DNA of 64,000 nucleotides from the NCBI GenBank assembly GCA_029561455.1, contig JAKQIY010000068.1, forward strand, positions 372,001 to 436,000, given 5' to 3'. Both the position numbers and the translations under genes were made by a program. This stretch comes from a bacterium (GTDB lineage Bacteria > Zhuqueibacterota > Zhuqueibacteria > Residuimicrobiales > Krinioviventaceae). Position 1 is the stretch's first letter. Each line of letters starts with the position of its first letter. Under the pieces are notes generated by a model, which saw only the letters and a program-made list of their open reading frames with translations, made no database searches and was not told the origin of the DNA. Of this stretch, positions 54,479 to 64,000 are shown piece by piece.

Positions 54479-56419
54479 ATGAACTATAATCCCGGAAAAA
54501 TATTATTTTCGTATCTGGTACTATTGACGTTCGTTTTTACCCTGCACTGCTCTCCTGCCGGTACAGCAAAAAAGCCCAACTTGCCGAGCCATACAAATTT
54601 CAAGTATAACCGGGATTTGAACAGCGAGATCATCTATTTTATCCTCATCGACCGCTTTTGCAACGGCGATCCGGGCAACGATTACGGTAATAATCCGGCC
54701 AGTCATATTCCCTGGAAAGCGGAACTGCATAATGATGCGGCGCTGAAAACCTACCAGGGCGGTGATCTGCAGGGTATCATTAATAAACTCGGTTATCTCG
54801 ATTCACTTGGCGTTACAACGATCTGGCTATCCCCTGTCTTTGACAACAGCGATGCGGATTTTGTCGGCTGGTATCCCTATCATGGCTATCACCCGGTGGA
54901 TTTCTATGCGGTGGATGAGCATTTTGGCGATATGAAAGTTTTAAAGGAATTGATCAACCGGGCGCACACACGCGGTATCAAGATCATTCTCGATATGATC
55001 TGCAACCACGTAGCTCCGGATCATCCCTGGGTGGTTGATCCGGTCAACTGGAACGACCAGGGATACCGAAACTGGTTCCATCCACACAGCGGTGTCGATG
55101 CTTCCACCAGTATACAGGACTGGCAGAACCAGGAGCAACTGGAAAACCGGGAACTAAACGGCTTGCCCGACCTGGATCAGGACAACCCGCAAGTCTATGA
55201 TTTTCTGCTGAATGTAGCCCGTTTCTGGATCGCGGAAACCGGCTGCGACGGATACCGCCTCGACGCCGTTAAGCATATTCCGCAATCATTCTGGATAAAA
55301 TACTGCCGCGACATCCATAACATAGCCGGGTCGGATTTTATACTGCTGGGCGAAGTGTTCGAAGGCAGCACGGCTTATGTAGCCCGCTACCGGGCGCTGG
55401 GTTTTAACTCGTTGTTCGATATTCCCATGTACTATACCATGAACCGGGTCTTTGCCCAGGGCGCCAACATCAACCTGCTCAGCGAACAATTAGCGGTCAA
55501 TGATAGCAGTTATCACGGACTGGTTCTCAGTACCTTGCTGGATAATCACGATGTGGCCCGTTTCAGTTACCGGGCCGGAACCAATGCAGCGGACAAGCTG
55601 ATCCCCGGACTCGTTTTTATGTTCACGCAAAGCGGTATGCCGATGATCTATTATGGCACTGAAATACCCCTTCCCGGGGCTGCCCCGGAAAATGAACAAA
55701 CCGGCGCCGGGCAGGATTACCTGAATCGCCTGCCGATGGACTGGGGCAAGGTTTATACAAACAATACAATAGCGGCAACAATAAAAAAACTGACCCGATT
55801 GCGTCGCCAGTCTTCCGCCCTGCAAAATGGGCTGACCTGGGAATTATATAAAGATTATGGTATCTATATCTTTGTGCGCTATAACTCGTCCGGGGCGATT
55901 CTGGCAGCGATAAACAATTCCGCTTGTATGGAAACAAGAGTTATCGCGGTGGAAAAAAATTTTCTAAAAAACTGCGAAATGACCGACCTTGTAAATAACT
56001 TATCCCTTGTTATAAATACCGACACACTGTTTATTACTCTGCCGCCGTTCAGTGGGGCGCTGTACGATTTTGGAAAAGTGATAAACCATGAACTCCTGCC
56101 TTTACAAACCAGCCGTTGCGTTTTTACACCCCGCCTCACCGGGGATTACCGGATCATACCGTTTAGTTATACTGCCGGCAAAGGTAATAACATTACTGGC
56201 ATCGCCGTAGCTGGAGATTTCAACGGCTGGTCGCCGGTTACCGATCTTTTGATGGATGAGGACAATGATGGCAACTGGCAACTGAACCTGCCGTTAAAAC
56301 CGGGAAAATACCGCTATAAATTTGTTATCAACAGCAGCGAGTGGATTGCCGATCCGGCAGCTGTGGAATTTGAACTCGATCCCTACGGGGGCAAGAATTC
56401 ATTGTTAATCATTCCCTGA
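54479..56419 (+). CDS. Secreted alpha-amylase (GH13) with C-terminal glycogen-binding-like domain
   Basis: 646 residues. A signal peptide (ILFSYLVLLTFVFTLHC) ends in a Cys with an imperfect lipobox, so lipidation is uncertain. GH13 barrel: DLQGIINKLGYLDSLGVTTIWLSP, DMICNHVAPDHPW, nucleophile Asp in GYRLDAVKHIP (near 262), acid/base Glu in LLGEVFEG (near 291), and third acid in LLDNHDVARF (near 358). From about 565 a CBM48/AMPK-type domain follows (GIAVAGDFNGWSP, PGKYRYKFVINSSEW). It hydrolyses starch-like glucans outside the cytoplasm. Confidence 0.92.
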   Translation: MNYNPGKILFSYLVLLTFVFTLHCSPAGTAKKPNLPSHTNFKYNRDLNSEIIYFILIDRFCNGDPGNDYGNNPASHIPWKAELHNDAALKTYQGGDLQGIINKLGYLDSLGVTTIWLSPVFDNSDADFVGWYPYHGYHPVDFYAVDEHFGDMKVLKELINRAHTRGIKIILDMICNHVAPDHPWVVDPVNWNDQGYRNWFHPHSGVDASTSIQDWQNQEQLENRELNGLPDLDQDNPQVYDFLLNVARFWIAETGCDGYRLDAVKHIPQSFWIKYCRDIHNIAGSDFILLGEVFEGSTAYVARYRALGFNSLFDIPMYYTMNRVFAQGANINLLSEQLAVNDSSYHGLVLSTLLDNHDVARFSYRAGTNAADKLIPGLVFMFTQSGMPMIYYGTEIPLPGAAPENEQTGAGQDYLNRLPMDWGKVYTNNTIAATIKKLTRLRRQSSALQNGLTWELYKDYGIYIFVRYNSSGAILAAINNSACMETRVIAVEKNFLKNCEMTDLVNNLSLVINTDTLFITLPPFSGALYDFGKVINHELLPLQTSRCVFTPRLTGDYRIIPFSYTAGKGNNITGIAVAGDFNGWSPVTDLLMDEDNDGNWQLNLPLKPGKYRYKFVINSSEWIADPAAVEFELDPYGGKNSLLIIP

Positions 56420-56492
56420 ATACTACAGTATTGCCGTGTTCAATTGTAAAACAAAGTAAAATACCATTTATCAATCAAAAAAAAGGGAACCC

Positions 56493-56975
56493 ATGAGGAG
56501 TATCAGAGTAATAATCGTCATAAACTTTATACTTTTTTATAATTTAATTGCACAGGAAAAAGAGACTAGTCCCGTAACCGCAACCCGATTAAGCGATAAT
56601 CAGCCATATAATGCTGACGAGTTGGCAATTATCGATATTGCACAAGAATGGATGAGCTTTTATAACCAGGGCAATGCGGCGCAGGTCGCCGCACTCTATA
56701 CAGAGGACGGTTACTATCTTTCCGCCCATATCCTGGCGCATGGCTGCGATGCAATTCAGGCGTATTGGGAACGCGGAATTGCCGCCGGCGGTCATATCGA
56801 TTTTATCAGGCCGCTCACGGTTTATCATTCCGGCATACTGGGTTATTATGCCGGGATATATCAGGCAACCAATGCGGGAGTGACAGTGGATGGCCGGATA
56901 TTAATAGTTGCAAAAAAAATTAACGATAAATGGTTCATCGCTGCCCATGAAACTGTTGTGCGGGATCAACCGTAA
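56493..56975 (+). CDS. Secreted NTF2-like protein (DUF4440/SnoaL-like)
   Basis: 160 residues. Signal peptide (VIIVINFILFYNLIAQ) and an NTF2-like cone fold: DIAQEWMSFYNQGNAAQVAALYTEDGYYL, AIQAYWERGI, GILGYYAGIYQATNAGVTVDGRIL and KINDKWFIAAHE. This small-fold family includes ketosteroid isomerase-like enzymes and inert binding proteins; no specific catalytic set is recognised. It follows the amylase by 73 bp on the same strand. Function unknown. Confidence 0.8.
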   Translation: MRSIRVIIVINFILFYNLIAQEKETSPVTATRLSDNQPYNADELAIIDIAQEWMSFYNQGNAAQVAALYTEDGYYLSAHILAHGCDAIQAYWERGIAAGGHIDFIRPLTVYHSGILGYYAGIYQATNAGVTVDGRILIVAKKINDKWFIAAHETVVRDQP

Positions 56976-57166
56976 TAGCTATCAGTGTAGAGTTGGGTTT
57001 CCTTTTATATTATATTCACCTTGATAAAATTGTCAGGTTTATAGGGAAGCAAAATATTATTTGTAGAGCAAGGAAACTGGAATTAATAACAAATTTTAGT
57101 GCTGGTACGTCTTAAAAAAAGTTCAAAAATATAGTTCCATATATCTAAAATTGCAGGAGGAATTAA

Positions 57167-59341
57167 GTGAAACAAATCCATTCAAATTTATTCACCGGGG
57201 TAAAACTACTCGTATTCATTTGTATAATTGTCCCTATCCTGTTCAGCAGTTTGCCGGCAGCAGCACAAATTATTGTAGAAGGCAAAATGCTGGTAGCGCA
57301 GAACGACAGCGCCAATGCCTGGCAACTGCCGGAGATCACGGTTTATGCCAATAAAGAAGCCGGTAAAGCGCAGGATTTACCTGTAAGTATAACAGCAATA
57401 CGGCAAGAAGACATTGCCAAGGTGGATATTCGCCAGTTAAAAGATGCGGCGGTTTTTGCGCCTAATGTACTGCTGGGCGATTTTGGGCCGCGGCGGTTGA
57501 GCAATCCCTATTTTCGTGGTATCGGCGCGGGGCCCAATAATCCCGGCGTAACCACCAGTCTGGACGGTGTACCACAGTTGAGTTCCAATTCCGCCAGTAT
57601 TGATTTTATAGATGTGGATCAGATAGAATTTGCGCGCGGCGCCCAGGGCGCCCTGTTTGGCCGCAACTCGCTCGGCGGCGTTATTAATATCAACAGCCGC
57701 CGTCCTTCGCCGAACTGGACCTTTGAAACGCTCGATACCTATGGCAACAATAACCTGGCAGTGGGAACATTGCGTATATCTGGGCCGATCAAACCCGGCG
57801 CCCTGGGAATCAGCGTGGCCGGAGGTTATTCCAGTCGCGATGGATTTACAAAAAATACCGTAACCGATAAAAGTGTAGATACGCGTAAAGCAATTGCCGG
57901 TAAAGCCCAGCTAGTATATACCGCCGGAAAAAAGTTTGAAGCGCGGTTGATCAGCAGCTTTGAACAGGATGACGACGGCGACTATGCTTTGGGCGATCTG
58001 AAAGCGCTGCGCGCCAATCCTTATGAGGTTGCCCATGACTTTAAAGGGTACACCGAACGGGATATTATGGCTCATACCCTGTTGTTAACCTATTATACCC
58101 GGTTAATAGAAATTAACTCTATATCCGGCGCCGGCTGGTGGGAAATCAGAGAGGAAACCGATCTGGATTATTCTGCCAATCCCCTTATGACCAGTTATAA
58201 TCATGAAGAACAAGCCCAATACACCCAGGAATTACGTTTTTCTTCACCATCAAGTTATCCCCTGGTTTTAAACAATTCTTTGCAATTAGGGTGGCAGGCC
58301 GGTCTTTTTCTTTTTAAGCAGGATTATGACCGTCACAACCGGCTCAACATGCTTCCGGCGATGACAGGCCAACCCATTGCCATGGATAATGAAACCAGGT
58401 CGGATATTGTTACCAACGGTATTGGGGTATACGGCCAGGCGACTTTGCAGGCCTGGGAAAAACTGGTATTGACCGCCGGTTTACGGTATGACTCGGAAAA
58501 TGCGGAAACGACTCTCGGTAACGAGCCGTTTATGGTAACGCCAACCAGACAAGAGTTAAAAAAAGACTTTAAAGAAGTATCGCCGCAGGTCTCGCTCGGT
58601 TATCATATCAACCCGGCAGTTATGGGTTATGCCAGCGTTGGTCGGGGTTACAAAGCCGGCGGATTTAACGCCGGTACTACCGGTGATAAAGAATTTTATG
58701 GAGAGGAACACAGCCTAAACCGGGAAATTGGCATTAAAACCCGTTGGCTGGATAACCGGGTGCAGATCAATACCGCGCTGTTTGCTACCAATTGGGATGA
58801 TCTGCAACTTAACGTTCCCAATCCCGATCCCCAGGCCTCTGTTTCTTATTATGTTAAAAACGTCGGCGAAGCGGAAAGCAAAGGCCTGGAACTGGAAATG
58901 CAATGCCGTTTGCTTAATGGTTGGGATGTATTCGGCAGTTTTGGTTTAGCCTCCGCCAAATTTATCAATGGCAGCCAGATGCAGGGCGCAACCCTTAAAA
59001 ACAAGGAATTACCCCTTACCCCGGAATATACCGGTAATATAGCTGCGCAATATGCCAGGGTAATAGCCAATGCGTTTACCATGTATGTCCGCGCCGGCGT
59101 TACCCTGTGCGGGAAATATCATTATGATGTTTCCAATACCAAAGGACAGGACGCCTATAACCTGGCCGATTTCCGCCTGGGGGCACAGCGTAATGGCTGG
59201 CTGCTTGAAGGCTGGGTGAAAAACGCTTTTGATACGGAATATATTCCGATAGCATTTGCCTATCAACTGGCTCCCTCCGGCTATCTGGGCGAATATGGCC
59301 CGGGAATAACCGGTGGGGTTCGCGTTGGGATCAAATTGTAG
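57167..59341 (+). CDS. TonB-dependent receptor (siderophore-receptor-like)
   Basis: 724 residues from a GTG at 57167, set 6 nt behind AGGAGG. Signal peptide (LLVFICIIVPILFSSLPAAA), TonB-box region LPEITVYANKEAG, plug (LPVSITAIRQEDI, DAAVFAPNVLLGDFG, IEFARGAQGALFGRNSLGG) and a long barrel ending GVRVGIKL. The AQGALFGRNSLGGVI motif is that of FyuA/FecA-like and xenosiderophore receptors. Ligand unknown. Not obviously linked to the amylase cluster. Confidence 0.92.
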   Translation: MKQIHSNLFTGVKLLVFICIIVPILFSSLPAAAQIIVEGKMLVAQNDSANAWQLPEITVYANKEAGKAQDLPVSITAIRQEDIAKVDIRQLKDAAVFAPNVLLGDFGPRRLSNPYFRGIGAGPNNPGVTTSLDGVPQLSSNSASIDFIDVDQIEFARGAQGALFGRNSLGGVININSRRPSPNWTFETLDTYGNNNLAVGTLRISGPIKPGALGISVAGGYSSRDGFTKNTVTDKSVDTRKAIAGKAQLVYTAGKKFEARLISSFEQDDDGDYALGDLKALRANPYEVAHDFKGYTERDIMAHTLLLTYYTRLIEINSISGAGWWEIREETDLDYSANPLMTSYNHEEQAQYTQELRFSSPSSYPLVLNNSLQLGWQAGLFLFKQDYDRHNRLNMLPAMTGQPIAMDNETRSDIVTNGIGVYGQATLQAWEKLVLTAGLRYDSENAETTLGNEPFMVTPTRQELKKDFKEVSPQVSLGYHINPAVMGYASVGRGYKAGGFNAGTTGDKEFYGEEHSLNREIGIKTRWLDNRVQINTALFATNWDDLQLNVPNPDPQASVSYYVKNVGEAESKGLELEMQCRLLNGWDVFGSFGLASAKFINGSQMQGATLKNKELPLTPEYTGNIAAQYARVIANAFTMYVRAGVTLCGKYHYDVSNTKGQDAYNLADFRLGAQRNGWLLEGWVKNAFDTEYIPIAFAYQLAPSGYLGEYGPGITGGVRVGIKL

Positions 59342-59679
59342 AATATTTACCAAAGATCGGAACAAGGGGTCGATCCTCTTGTTCCGATTAGTTAACGGAT
59401 TGTGGCTATGAATTAGATATTTCAGATTCCTTCATATTATTCCTTCCTGGATTTGCGTTTTATCTTCTTTTGATATTTTCCATTCCTGTTTAAAATATAA
59501 TTTGCAATTATTTCCGGCATATCCTGAATAAGCAACAAGTTATGTTTGTTTTATAATTATCATATATTTTAAAATACTATGAAAAAAGTTTACAGGTTTA
59601 TATGCTTCCCTGATTGATTTTCAGATCTTTATTATTAATATTCAGTTTTACTTTCATAAAAATAGAATCTGGGAGAGTT
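59342..59679. other. Intergenic region after the TonB receptor
   Basis: 338 bp. A probable terminator sits at 59356-59388; the rest is AT-rich and holds the promoter of the sensor kinase, not identified. Confidence 0.45.
59356..59388 (+). terminator. Probable terminator of the TonB receptor gene
   Basis: Stem atcggaacaag (59356-59366) and cttgttccgat (59378-59388), 11 bp with an 11-nt loop, starts 14 bp after the stop. No strong U tract follows, so efficiency is uncertain. Confidence 0.65.
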
Positions 59680-62628
59680 ATGAAGACAGTAAAACCGCAC
59701 ATTGTTCTCGTCGAAGATGAAATCATCATTGCCCAGGATTTGAAACGTAATTTAATCAATATGGGGTACAATGTACCTGCTATTGTTTTTACCGGGGAAG
59801 AGGCGCTTGTACAGGCGGAAGCATTAATGCCGAGTCTTGTATTGATGGATATTAAACTCAGGGGAAAAATTGACGGCATAGAAGCGGCGGGAGAAATACA
59901 AAAAAAGCATAATATTCCGGTTATTTATATTACCGCCAATGCCGACCATGAAACAGTAGAAAGAGCCAGTAAAACCGAACCTTATGGTTTCATTTACAAA
60001 CCAATTCAATTGAGCGTCCTGCGCACGACCATTGATATGGCGTTATATAAGCACAGCATGGAAAAGCAACTACGTGAACGGGAAATCTGGCTGAATGCGA
60101 CATTGCATAGCATTGGTGATGCGGTTATCGCCACAGATACAAAAAACAGAATAACTTTAATGAATTCGGTCGCTGAAGAATTAACCGGCTGGAAACAGGA
60201 AGAATGCAGCGGGGCACCATTAAACAAGGTATTCAGAATAATTGATAAACATAACCGTGAAACTGTGGTCTACCCGATAACCAGAGTTATCCAAAGCGGG
60301 CTACCGACCAGCCTGAACATTGAAACGCTCCTGCTCAGCAAGGATGGCAGGCAATTCCAGATAGCGGACCGCACTACAGTAATTCGTGATACAAAAGGCA
60401 CAATTACAGGAGCGGTGTTGGTATTTCGAGATGTTACCCAGGAACAACGCATAGAACAATCATTAGAGGAAAAAGAGCACCGCCTGCGGAATATCATCGA
60501 ATCGACCCCGTTAGGAATGCATATCTATGAATTAAAGGACGATGGCAGACTTTTATTTACAGGCGCCAACCCGGCTGCCGACAGGATACTGGGTGTCGAT
60601 CATAATATTTTTATCGGTAAAACAATCGAAGAAGCTTTTCCACCACTGACTGAAACGGAAGTCCCAACCAGATACAAAGAAGCGGCGCAGTCGGGTAAAT
60701 ATTGGAAAACGCAGCAGATTAATTATGAGGATAACAAGATCAAAGGCGCTTATGAAGTTCATGCCTTCCAAACCTCGCCCGGTAAAATGGTTGCGATGTT
60801 TGAAGATATTACAGAAAGAAAAAAAATCGAAGCGGAACTCTATTTAAAAGACCGTGCCATAGCGTCTTCTTTTAATGCAGTAATTATTTTTGATCTGCAA
60901 GGCAATATTACCTGGATCAATGATGCTTTCTCCAAAATGTGGGGGTATTCACGTGAAGAAGCAGTGAAGTTCAAATGTATAGAAATGGCTGCCGATAAAG
61001 AAGCTGCAACAATAATTTTTAATGACTTGAAAGCCAAAGGAACCAGTTTGGGTGAATTACTGGCACAACGCTGCGACGGCAGTTCATTCTACACCCAATA
61101 CTATGCAAGCATTGTTAAAAATGATTCAAACGACCCAATAGCATTTCTGGTTATTTGTGTTGATATTACCGAACGGAAACAAGCTGAGCAGGCAATCCGT
61201 GTAAGCGAAGAACGGTTAGCCTTTGCCCTTACAGCTGTGAATGATGCAATATGGGATTTCAAACCTCAGCAAGGATTGCTATACTGGAGTCCCCGATATT
61301 ATACAATGCTTGGTTATGAACCCGATGAATTCAAACCATCAATAGAGAACTGGCGCGCTTTATTACATCCGGATGATATAATGGCAGCGGAAACAGCGTT
61401 AGCTGATTGCCTGAAAGGTTTTGCTGATGATTATAGCCAGGAATGCAGATTACGGGATAAAAATAATAACTATCGCTGGATACTTGTCCGCGGTAAAGTA
61501 GTAAAAAAGGATAGTAATGGACAAGTATTGCGTATGTCCGGCACTCATACCGATATTACGGAACGTAAATTGGATGAAGAAGCGCTAAAACAAAGTGAAG
61601 AACGCTACAGGAATTTTATGACCAATGCAACCGAAGGTATCTATCGCATTGATTTTACACATCCCGTTCCCGTAGATCAACCTTATCCGGAATTGGAAAA
61701 ACAGTTTACCGATTATGCTTTTGTTGCCGAGGTGAACAAGGCGTTAGCGGCGATGTATGGGTTGCAGCCGGAAGAAATGGTTGGCCGTATGGTGCGTGAT
61801 TTTGCTCCTAATTGCGGCTCTCAAATCGGCGCCCTGGTATTAACCCCGGATTATAAAATTATTGACCGCGTGGAAAAAGAACTAAAAGACGATGGTTCGC
61901 CTTTCTATATTATGGAAAGCTATACCGGCGTTGTCGAAAATGGTATTTTGAAAAGAGTGTGGGGAGTGCAGCGCGATATTACTGAACGAAAAAAAGCGGA
62001 AGAGCAAATTCAACGCGCCCTGGCTGAAAAAGATATCATGCTCAAAGAAATTCATCATCGGGTGAAAAACAATATGAACGTTATTACCAGTTTGCTCAAC
62101 CTGCAGGCGGAAAGAATTGAAACCAGGGAGCAGGCAAAAGCTGCTTTTGAGGAAAGCCGTAACCGGGTTTATTCCATGGCGCTGGTTCACGATCAACTCT
62201 ATAAATCCGCAGATTTCTCCAGCATCGACATGAAACCTTATATTTTTACTCTTGTTCAGAAACTGCAGCAGGCATACGTTGCAGATAAAAAAATAAACCT
62301 GGATCTGAAAGTATTAAATGCTTTTTTGAATGTAAATATCGCGGTTCCCTGTGGCCTGATCCTCAATGAATTAATAACCAATGTTTTTAAACATGCTTTT
62401 CAGGACAGGAAAACAGGCAATTTAATTGTTTATTTTCAGCCTTACCAGGATAGTATGTATGAATTGCAGGTTCAGGATGACGGGGCCGGTCTGCCGTCTG
62501 ATTTTAATATTCACTCATTAACCACCCTGGGACTGAAATTAGTCACTATACTAACCGAACAAATTGATGGTGTTTTGGAAATTAAACGTGATGCTGGGAC
62601 AACTTTTATCATCAGGTTCAAGAATTGA
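59680..62628 (+). CDS. Sensor kinase (REC-PAS5-HisKA_2-HATPase)
   Basis: 982 residues from ATG 59680, behind GGGAGAG. N-terminal receiver (IVLVEDEIIIAQDL, Asp57 in LMDIKLRG), then five PAS domains (starting NATLHSIGDAVIAT, IIESTPLGMHIYEL, IASSFNAVIIFD, FALTAVNDAIWDF and FMTNATEGIYRI), and a HisKA_2 domain (EIHHRVKNNMNVITSLL, His near 792) with HATPase_c ending GTTFIIRFKN. No TM. HisKA_2 kinases often lack a nearby transcriptional partner, as here. An upstream in-frame start at 59614 lacks an RBS. Confidence 0.93.
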   Translation: MKTVKPHIVLVEDEIIIAQDLKRNLINMGYNVPAIVFTGEEALVQAEALMPSLVLMDIKLRGKIDGIEAAGEIQKKHNIPVIYITANADHETVERASKTEPYGFIYKPIQLSVLRTTIDMALYKHSMEKQLREREIWLNATLHSIGDAVIATDTKNRITLMNSVAEELTGWKQEECSGAPLNKVFRIIDKHNRETVVYPITRVIQSGLPTSLNIETLLLSKDGRQFQIADRTTVIRDTKGTITGAVLVFRDVTQEQRIEQSLEEKEHRLRNIIESTPLGMHIYELKDDGRLLFTGANPAADRILGVDHNIFIGKTIEEAFPPLTETEVPTRYKEAAQSGKYWKTQQINYEDNKIKGAYEVHAFQTSPGKMVAMFEDITERKKIEAELYLKDRAIASSFNAVIIFDLQGNITWINDAFSKMWGYSREEAVKFKCIEMAADKEAATIIFNDLKAKGTSLGELLAQRCDGSSFYTQYYASIVKNDSNDPIAFLVICVDITERKQAEQAIRVSEERLAFALTAVNDAIWDFKPQQGLLYWSPRYYTMLGYEPDEFKPSIENWRALLHPDDIMAAETALADCLKGFADDYSQECRLRDKNNNYRWILVRGKVVKKDSNGQVLRMSGTHTDITERKLDEEALKQSEERYRNFMTNATEGIYRIDFTHPVPVDQPYPELEKQFTDYAFVAEVNKALAAMYGLQPEEMVGRMVRDFAPNCGSQIGALVLTPDYKIIDRVEKELKDDGSPFYIMESYTGVVENGILKRVWGVQRDITERKKAEEQIQRALAEKDIMLKEIHHRVKNNMNVITSLLNLQAERIETREQAKAAFEESRNRVYSMALVHDQLYKSADFSSIDMKPYIFTLVQKLQQAYVADKKINLDLKVLNAFLNVNIAVPCGLILNELITNVFKHAFQDRKTGNLIVYFQPYQDSMYELQVQDDGAGLPSDFNIHSLTTLGLKLVTILTEQIDGVLEIKRDAGTTFIIRFKN

Positions 62629-62674
62629 TTGCCTCGTAGAGTATATAAATATTAAAATATAAAAATCTGGGACA

Positions 62675-62706
62675 TGTGCAAGGTAACTGGATAATTACCT
62701 TGCACA
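62675..62706. terminator. Bidirectional terminator between convergent genes
   Basis: A perfect 12-bp stem tgtgcaaggtaa/ttaccttgcaca (62675-62686, 62695-62706) with an 8-nt loop lies between the kinase stop (62628) and the DUF4249 gene stop (62718). Only modest A/T tracts flank it. Confidence 0.75.
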
Positions 62707-62717
62707 ATAAAGTAAGG

Positions 62718-63596
62718 TTATCTCATTATTACTTTTACCGAATCCACACAAATCGAGCCAAACACCCCTACCCCACCATTTATCTGGTTAAAATCTGTAC
62801 CTGTCAACGCGGCCAATTCATTCTTGCGGGCATAATCATATAACATCCGGTCGATAGCCACAATTTTGATCATTGCCGTATCGGAAACAACATTCTTGGG
62901 CCCATTCAGGTATTCATTATTAACATATTTAAGAGAGGCCGGTGATTTATAATATAAATCGTTTTCATCATTATAAATATTAATCCATTGCTCAGGGTAA
63001 TTTTGACCTTCGTGAGAAAAAGCATATCTTTTAATAAAAAAAGAAATACAATAAGCAACCGTTTTTTCATCATTATCATTCCATTTCACCAGCACATTCC
63101 TGATATCACTGCGTTTTATTCTACTAAAATTTTGTGGCACATAGATCTCCGGTAATTCAGGAACGGTTGTTTGACCGGTTGTATGACGGCCATCGGGAAC
63201 CGTAATCTTTAATTTATAGGTTTGCCCGGGTAGTACAGTCAACTCTTTGTTAAAATCAATATACATTCCGGGAATAACATAATCATAATCCCATTCATCA
63301 TAATCATAAAAGGATACAGGATTAATGCCTGTTTTGTACATCAATTCGGTGGTATCGGCAGCGCGCGACACTGTTACAATTGCATCTTTAACCACCAGCT
63401 TTTCCCGATCTATTTCGTAACTTTCATTCAGTTGCATGGTACGTTCCACCACCACAAACTTTTGAGAGTTATTGTTGGATATGATACCGAACACACTTAA
63501 TTCCGGTGTATAATTGGGCAAATAGACTTCTTCCTTGGTAGTAAATCCATTGCAGGAAACCAGCAATAAACATATAAATATCAATAAATATCGCAT
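62718..63596 (-). CDS. DUF4249 family lipoprotein
   Basis: 292 residues from ATG 63596, which has GGAG at good spacing. Signal peptide and lipobox LLVSC (Cys15), a beta-rich body with LPGQTYKLKITVPDG, TGQTTVPELPEI and the C-terminal FNQINGGVGVFGSICVDSV, the most typical DUF4249 element. These proteins follow TonB-dependent receptors in Bacteroidota, as here, and are thought to be surface or periplasmic partners. An upstream ATG at 63608 shares a base with the receptor stop (TAATG), so the genes are translationally coupled either way. Confidence 0.85.
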   Translation of the reverse strand: MRYLLIFICLLLVSCNGFTTKEEVYLPNYTPELSVFGIISNNNSQKFVVVERTMQLNESYEIDREKLVVKDAIVTVSRAADTTELMYKTGINPVSFYDYDEWDYDYVIPGMYIDFNKELTVLPGQTYKLKITVPDGRHTTGQTTVPELPEIYVPQNFSRIKRSDIRNVLVKWNDNDEKTVAYCISFFIKRYAFSHEGQNYPEQWINIYNDENDLYYKSPASLKYVNNEYLNGPKNVVSDTAMIKIVAIDRMLYDYARKNELAALTGTDFNQINGGVGVFGSICVDSVKVIMR

Positions 63597-63607
63597 AACA
63601 GACTCCA

Positions 63608-64000
63608 TTAAAATTCAAAGTTAACGCCAATGGTCGGTACAAAGGGAAACATTCCAATCCCTTGCCGGGTAGGCGGCAATAATTTGCCGTCAGAATCAGT
63701 TTTTGAGTCCAGGTCATAATTATACATAAAAATATTCTTATTGTTGGATAAATTAATAATTTGCAAGAATGGCTGCATGGACCAGTGTTTAAATTGATAA
63801 TCGCGCGATACACTCACATCAAAACGGAAATAGTTCGGATAACGCTGCGAGGCTTTATCGGCTTTTACCGGTATAGGATAAGCAGTTACCGAATAGGGTT
63901 CATCATTAATCATGTAATTATTCTTCCAGCCGATGGTTGGGGTCTCCGGAAAACCGGTGGCAAAAGTCAGGCGGCTGCCCAACTGCCAGCGATCTGAAAC
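63608..64000 (-). CDS. TonB-dependent receptor, C-terminal part (5' end missing)
   Basis: The frame is open to the right edge; about 130 residues are visible. FRFDVSVSRDYQFKHWSMQPFL and PFLQIINLSNNKNIFMYNYD are typical late strands of FCB TonB receptors, and the protein ends with an aromatic residue (GVNFEF), the usual barrel terminus. Couples to the DUF4249 gene below. The N-terminal plug lies outside the window. Confidence 0.8.
   Translation of the reverse strand, partial: VSDRWQLGSRLTFATGFPETPTIGWKNNYMINDEPYSVTAYPIPVKADKASQRYPNYFRFDVSVSRDYQFKHWSMQPFLQIINLSNNKNIFMYNYDLDSKTDSDGKLLPPTRQGIGMFPFVPTIGVNFEF

Overview
Overall character. The window looks like chromosomal DNA from a Gram-negative, free-living heterotroph of the Bacteroidota/Calditrichota-like (FCB) assemblage. 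This rests on outer-membrane TonB-dependent receptors (one with a carboxypeptidase-regulatory-like N-terminal domain), a DUF4249 lipoprotein after a receptor, a FlgD-type Ig domain protein, many PAS-rich sensor kinases, and moderately AT-rich DNA (by eye). The exact phylum cannot be fixed without a marker gene. No phage, insertion sequence or CRISPR array was seen.

Layout. 1-6181: a truncated TonB receptor, a LacI-type regulator and a divergent SSS symporter sharing a promoter region with a perfect 16-bp palindrome, then a metallo-beta-lactamase-fold hydrolase. 6208-8792: a ZnuABC-type metal uptake operon. 9245-11655: a small envelope-stress-like operon (DUF4332, Kbp/YgaU, DUF937, HtpX). 11718-17167: a large HerA-like ATPase, then galactokinase and a vSGLT-like Na+/galactose symporter. 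17656-23242: a YfiR-like protein and two multi-PAS histidine kinases. 23245-27309: a TPR protein, then a tetrahaem NapC/NrfH-like cytochrome fused to a SUMF1 (FGE-sulfatase) domain, followed by a Tat-exported Gfo/Idh/MocA oxidoreductase. 27415-29972: initiator tRNA and a Roco (LRR-Roc-COR) GTPase. 30708-33737: a lipoprotein and an ECF sigma/anti-sigma operon with two Spy/CpxP-like Cys-containing proteins. 34037-40048: a FlgD-Ig mini-protein behind a sigma-54-type promoter, then an apparent NikR-controlled operon (nikR, TonB receptor, ECF S-component, methyltransferase, HAD phosphatase), and a MEMO-family protein. 40140-44193: lytic transglycosylase, SWIM protein, TPR lipoprotein. 44330-44595: two near-identical 65-nt structured elements. 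44709-50037: a NarL-type regulator and a 1557-residue nine-PAS kinase. 50430-59341: a heterodimeric ABC exporter, a tautomerase, an alpha-amylase, an NTF2-like protein and a TonB receptor. 59680-64000: a REC-PAS5-HisKA_2 kinase, a DUF4249 lipoprotein and the 3' end of another TonB receptor.

How it fits together. The cell appears to scavenge sugars (amylase, SglT/GalK, LacI-SSS) and metals (ZnuABC, the NikR unit) across two membranes, with heavy investment in sensory kinases. The two parts most likely to hold undescribed biology are the cytochrome-SUMF1 fusion with its exported oxidoreductase partner (possible periplasmic redox chemistry tied to the quinone pool) and the tandem structured elements at 44330-44595.
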